Origin: Methanosarcinales archaeon
GTDB taxonomy: Archaea > Halobacteriota > Syntropharchaeia > Alkanophagales > Methanospirareceae
DNA: 16,220 nt
Assembly (NCBI GenBank): GCA_025464275.1
Contig: JAODGR010000018.1
Span: forward strand, 2,180 to 18,399
Direction of reading: 5' to 3'
Positions 14,652-16,220 of the stretch are shown in pieces (the first letter of the stretch is position 1; each line of letters starts with the position of its first letter). The position numbers and the translations under genes were made by a program. The notes under the pieces were generated by a model that saw only the letters and a list, made by a program, of their open reading frames with translations, did no database searches and was not told the DNA's origin.

Positions 14652-15581
14652 TCACCTCGACCCGTTCGCTCCCCTTATCTCTTCGCAGATCCGCAAATTC
14701 GCCAGCGCCTCCAGTGGCGTGACCGGGAACTCCATGCCACTGCTCACACACCTGACGAAAGTCCTCAACTCCTCCTTTAGTGGCTCTACCTTGTTCACCA
14801 GAACCTTCTCAATGATGTTCTCCTGGGTATACCGCTCATCCTCTATCCCGTATACACCCGGTTTCCTGTACACATATATCTCCTGATTCATGAAATCGCC
14901 TTCAATCGTGAATTCCTCCTCCTCTACGTATATCTTCCTGATCTTCTTCGACGATTTCCTGCTCGCGGAGAGCGATACGACAGAGTTACCGAAATCTATC
15001 AGAGCGGCGCACAGGTCACTGTTGCCAGCGGCATGGAGCCGGTATTCACCATTAAATAGAACGTTGAAGACTATATCTATGTCGTGTATCATCAGATCTT
15101 CCACGATTGTGCTGTCCGTTACCCTTGCTGATGCCGGATTGTGCCTCCTTATCTCCACGTAAAGCGGGCTCTTTACTATCCTCTTAATCTCACCTACAAT
15201 TGGATTGAACCGCTCAATATGCCCCACACCAGCAATTAAACTCCTATTCCTGCTCTCATTCTCCAGTAATTCTACCAGTGCAGCTCCTTCAGCTGTGGTC
15301 AGTGTAATTGGCTTCTCTATCAGGCAGTGGACCTCATTCTCAATCGCTCTCTTAGCCACCTCGAAATGATATCTCGTGGGAACACAGATGCTCACCGCAT
15401 CCGAGTGTTCTAAAACCTCGTCCATAGAATCACACACGATAATACCATACTCCTTCAACCTCTTCGTCTTCTCCTTATCCACATCAAAGACATATAGCTC
15501 CTCAATCTCTTTAAGCTCTGAATAGATTCTCACATGGTTCTTACCCATTATGCCCGCACCGATCACGCCGACCTTCATCAT
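14652..15581 (-). CDS. Gfo/Idh/MocA-family oxidoreductase, probable UDP-N-acetylamino-sugar 3-dehydrogenase
   Basis: This NAD(P)-dependent sugar oxidoreductase begins with a Rossmann loop, VGVIGAGIMGKNH. The family's cofactor/substrate motif is CLIEKPITL (the EKP lysine). It continues with GVGHIERFNPIV and VEDLMIHDIDIVFNVL, which supplies the catalytic histidine region. These last motifs resemble enzymes oxidising C3 of UDP-GlcNAc-type substrates before 3-amination. I chose the ATG at 15581 (309 residues), because GAGGTG lies 7 nt upstream; an ATG at 15596 would add five residues, and one at 15578 would remove one. Its TGA is followed at once by the dehydrogenase start, so the two are translationally linked and likely work on the same UDP-acetamido sugar for glycans or N-linked protein glycosylation. 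No aminotransferase or acetyltransferase is in the window. Confidence 0.88.
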   Translation of the reverse strand: MMKVGVIGAGIMGKNHVRIYSELKEIEELYVFDVDKEKTKRLKEYGIIVCDSMDEVLEHSDAVSICVPTRYHFEVAKRAIENEVHCLIEKPITLTTAEGAALVELLENESRNRSLIAGVGHIERFNPIVGEIKRIVKSPLYVEIRRHNPASARVTDSTIVEDLMIHDIDIVFNVLFNGEYRLHAAGNSDLCAALIDFGNSVVSLSASRKSSKKIRKIYVEEEEFTIEGDFMNQEIYVYRKPGVYGIEDERYTQENIIEKVLVNKVEPLKEELRTFVRCVSSGMEFPVTPLEALANLRICEEIRGANGSR

Positions 15582-15617
15582 GGAAAAGCACCTCATCTTC
15601 TCTTTCTTTACTTTATC

Positions 15618-15629
15618 TCATTTATTTGT
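15618..15629 (-). promoter_or_regulatory. Candidate TATA element for the sugar operon
   Basis: On the minus strand this reads AACAAATAAATG followed by AGATAAAG, centred about 43 nt before the chosen ATG at 15581. The 114-nt gap 15582-15695 separates divergent genes. The plus-strand promoter for cobT is less clear; the best candidate is the AT-rich CTTTAACTTTT near 15638-15648. Confidence 0.35.
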
Positions 15630-15695
15630 TACTGTTACTTTAACTTTTCATCTCACATCATACACTTCACTGGACTGGGAGAGTGTCACCAGAGA

Positions 15696-16220
15696 ATGGG
15701 GTTAACGCACAGGAGTAGGAAGATAGACGGGATACTGGCCCGGATAGGTGAGCTGGATATCAGGGCAATGGAGGCGGCGAGAGCGCGGCAGGATACTCTG
15801 ACCAAGCCCCGGGGCAGTTTGGGGCTCCTGGAATCTCTATCTGTGCGAGTTGCAGGGATTACCGGTAATCCCATGCCCGTACTGGAGGAGAAGGTGATAG
15901 TGACGATGGCTGGTGACCATGGTATAGCAGTTGAGGGTGTGAGTGCTTACCCGAGTGAGGTAACTGCGCAGATGGTCTACAATTTCATACGCGGTGGCGC
16001 AGCAATAAACGTACTCGCACGGCATGTCGGTGCGAGAGTGGTGGTGGTGGATATGGGCGTGGGTGAGGATATAGACACCGCTGGCGGTGCCGGCACTGGT
16101 ACTGGTACTGGTACTGGTACTGGTACTGGTACTGGCAAATTCGTGGATATGAAGATAGGGTATGGTACCGCGAACATCGCAGAGGGAGGAGCAATGAGTT
16201 ATGAAGATGCTATTCGGTCG
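15696..16220 (+). CDS. cobT: Nicotinate-nucleotide-dimethylbenzimidazole phosphoribosyltransferase (CobT), 5' part
   Basis: CobT transfers the phosphoribosyl of nicotinate mononucleotide to a benzimidazole base, making the alpha-ribazole phosphate lower ligand of cobamides. The 175 codons visible are open to the window end; the full family is about 350 residues, so the C-terminal half with the catalytic glutamate is missing from view. Recognisable are TKPRGSLGLLESLS (37-50), VTMAGDHGIAVEGVSAYPSE (70-89), VTAQMVYNFIRGGAAINVLAR (90-110) and VVVVDMGVGEDID. These match the bacterial-type CobT family rather than the separate archaeal one. After that, a (Thr-Gly)7 stretch replaces a usually short loop. 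The next motif, TANIAEGGAMSYEDAI, is normal. The ATG has only a weak upstream GGGAG. The product of the CinA-like enzyme earlier in the window (nicotinate mononucleotide) is CobT's substrate, but the genes are not linked. Confidence 0.92.
   Translation, partial: MGLTHRSRKIDGILARIGELDIRAMEAARARQDTLTKPRGSLGLLESLSVRVAGITGNPMPVLEEKVIVTMAGDHGIAVEGVSAYPSEVTAQMVYNFIRGGAAINVLARHVGARVVVVDMGVGEDIDTAGGAGTGTGTGTGTGTGTGKFVDMKIGYGTANIAEGGAMSYEDAIRS
16095..16136 (+). repeat. (ACTGGT)6 plus ACTGGC hexanucleotide repeat within cobT
   Basis: Six perfect ACTGGT units (16095-16130) and one ACTGGC (16131-16136) encode seven Thr-Gly dipeptides. The unit is a multiple of three, so length change keeps the frame. 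Near-perfect identity of synonymous positions points to recent expansion by slippage. Confidence 0.9.

Noticed and set aside
1..16220. Insertion sequences, transposases, integrases or defence genes
   Set aside because: No transposase, integrase, nuclease or toxin/antitoxin motif was found in any frame, and no terminal inverted repeats were noticed.

Overview
The window is archaeal chromosomal DNA, most likely from a euryarchaeon. Its core is the archaeal RNA polymerase/ribosomal cluster: rpoH, rpoB, rpoA1, rpoA2, rpl30e, nusA-like KH gene, rps12, rps7. The archaeal type is shown by the largest polymerase subunit being split into A' and A'', a separate RpoH, eL30 and NusA made only of KH domains, and TATA-like rather than bacterial promoters. 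RpoB is one uninterrupted gene, unlike the B''/B' pair of most methanogens, haloarchaea and Archaeoglobus. I lean towards a methanogen/ANME-related lineage such as Syntrophoarchaeia/Methanophagales, but that rests on general style and is a weak guess. Coding strands are strikingly purine-rich (AGA/AGG arginine, GAG/GAA, ATA isoleucine).

Layout. Positions 7-2185 (minus strand) hold a two-component pair: a response regulator with an N-terminal Lrp-type HTH and a C-terminal receiver, followed 13 nt later by a membrane sensor histidine kinase. Divergently, 2322-2606 encodes a small winged-helix protein. Then come a PncC/CinA-type NMN amidohydrolase (2733-3272), whose 3' end runs 23 nt into a tRNA-Lys(UUU) gene (3250-3323), and the polymerase/ribosomal operon (3349-13441) with ATGA overlaps and tiny gaps. 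Converging on the end of rps7, with only 10 nt between stop codons, is a minus-strand pair for nucleotide-sugar chemistry (a Gfo/Idh/MocA oxidoreductase and a UDP-sugar dehydrogenase of the WecC/UDP-ManNAc type; 13452-15581). A plus-strand cobT of bacterial type, for cobamide lower-ligand activation, starts at 15696 and runs off the window. No stretch over 300 bases lacks a gene; the longest gaps are 2186-2321 and 2607-2732.

How the genes work together. rpoH/B/A1/A2 give the catalytic body of RNA polymerase, with NusA, eL30, uS12 and uS7 co-expressed as transcription/translation machinery. The two sugar genes probably make an acetamido-sugar uronate for surface glycans or protein glycosylation. 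The kinase/regulator pair is an environmental response module with unknown input.

Most notable are changes to the polymerase: an insertion of about 160 residues in the A' clamp zinc region, and an N-terminal extension of about 90 residues on A'' with a Glu-Gly/Arg-Gly tract and a helix-hairpin-helix-like segment. Hexanucleotide-type simple repeats recur inside or beside genes at four places (cinA tail, rpoB leader, rpoA2 head, cobT).
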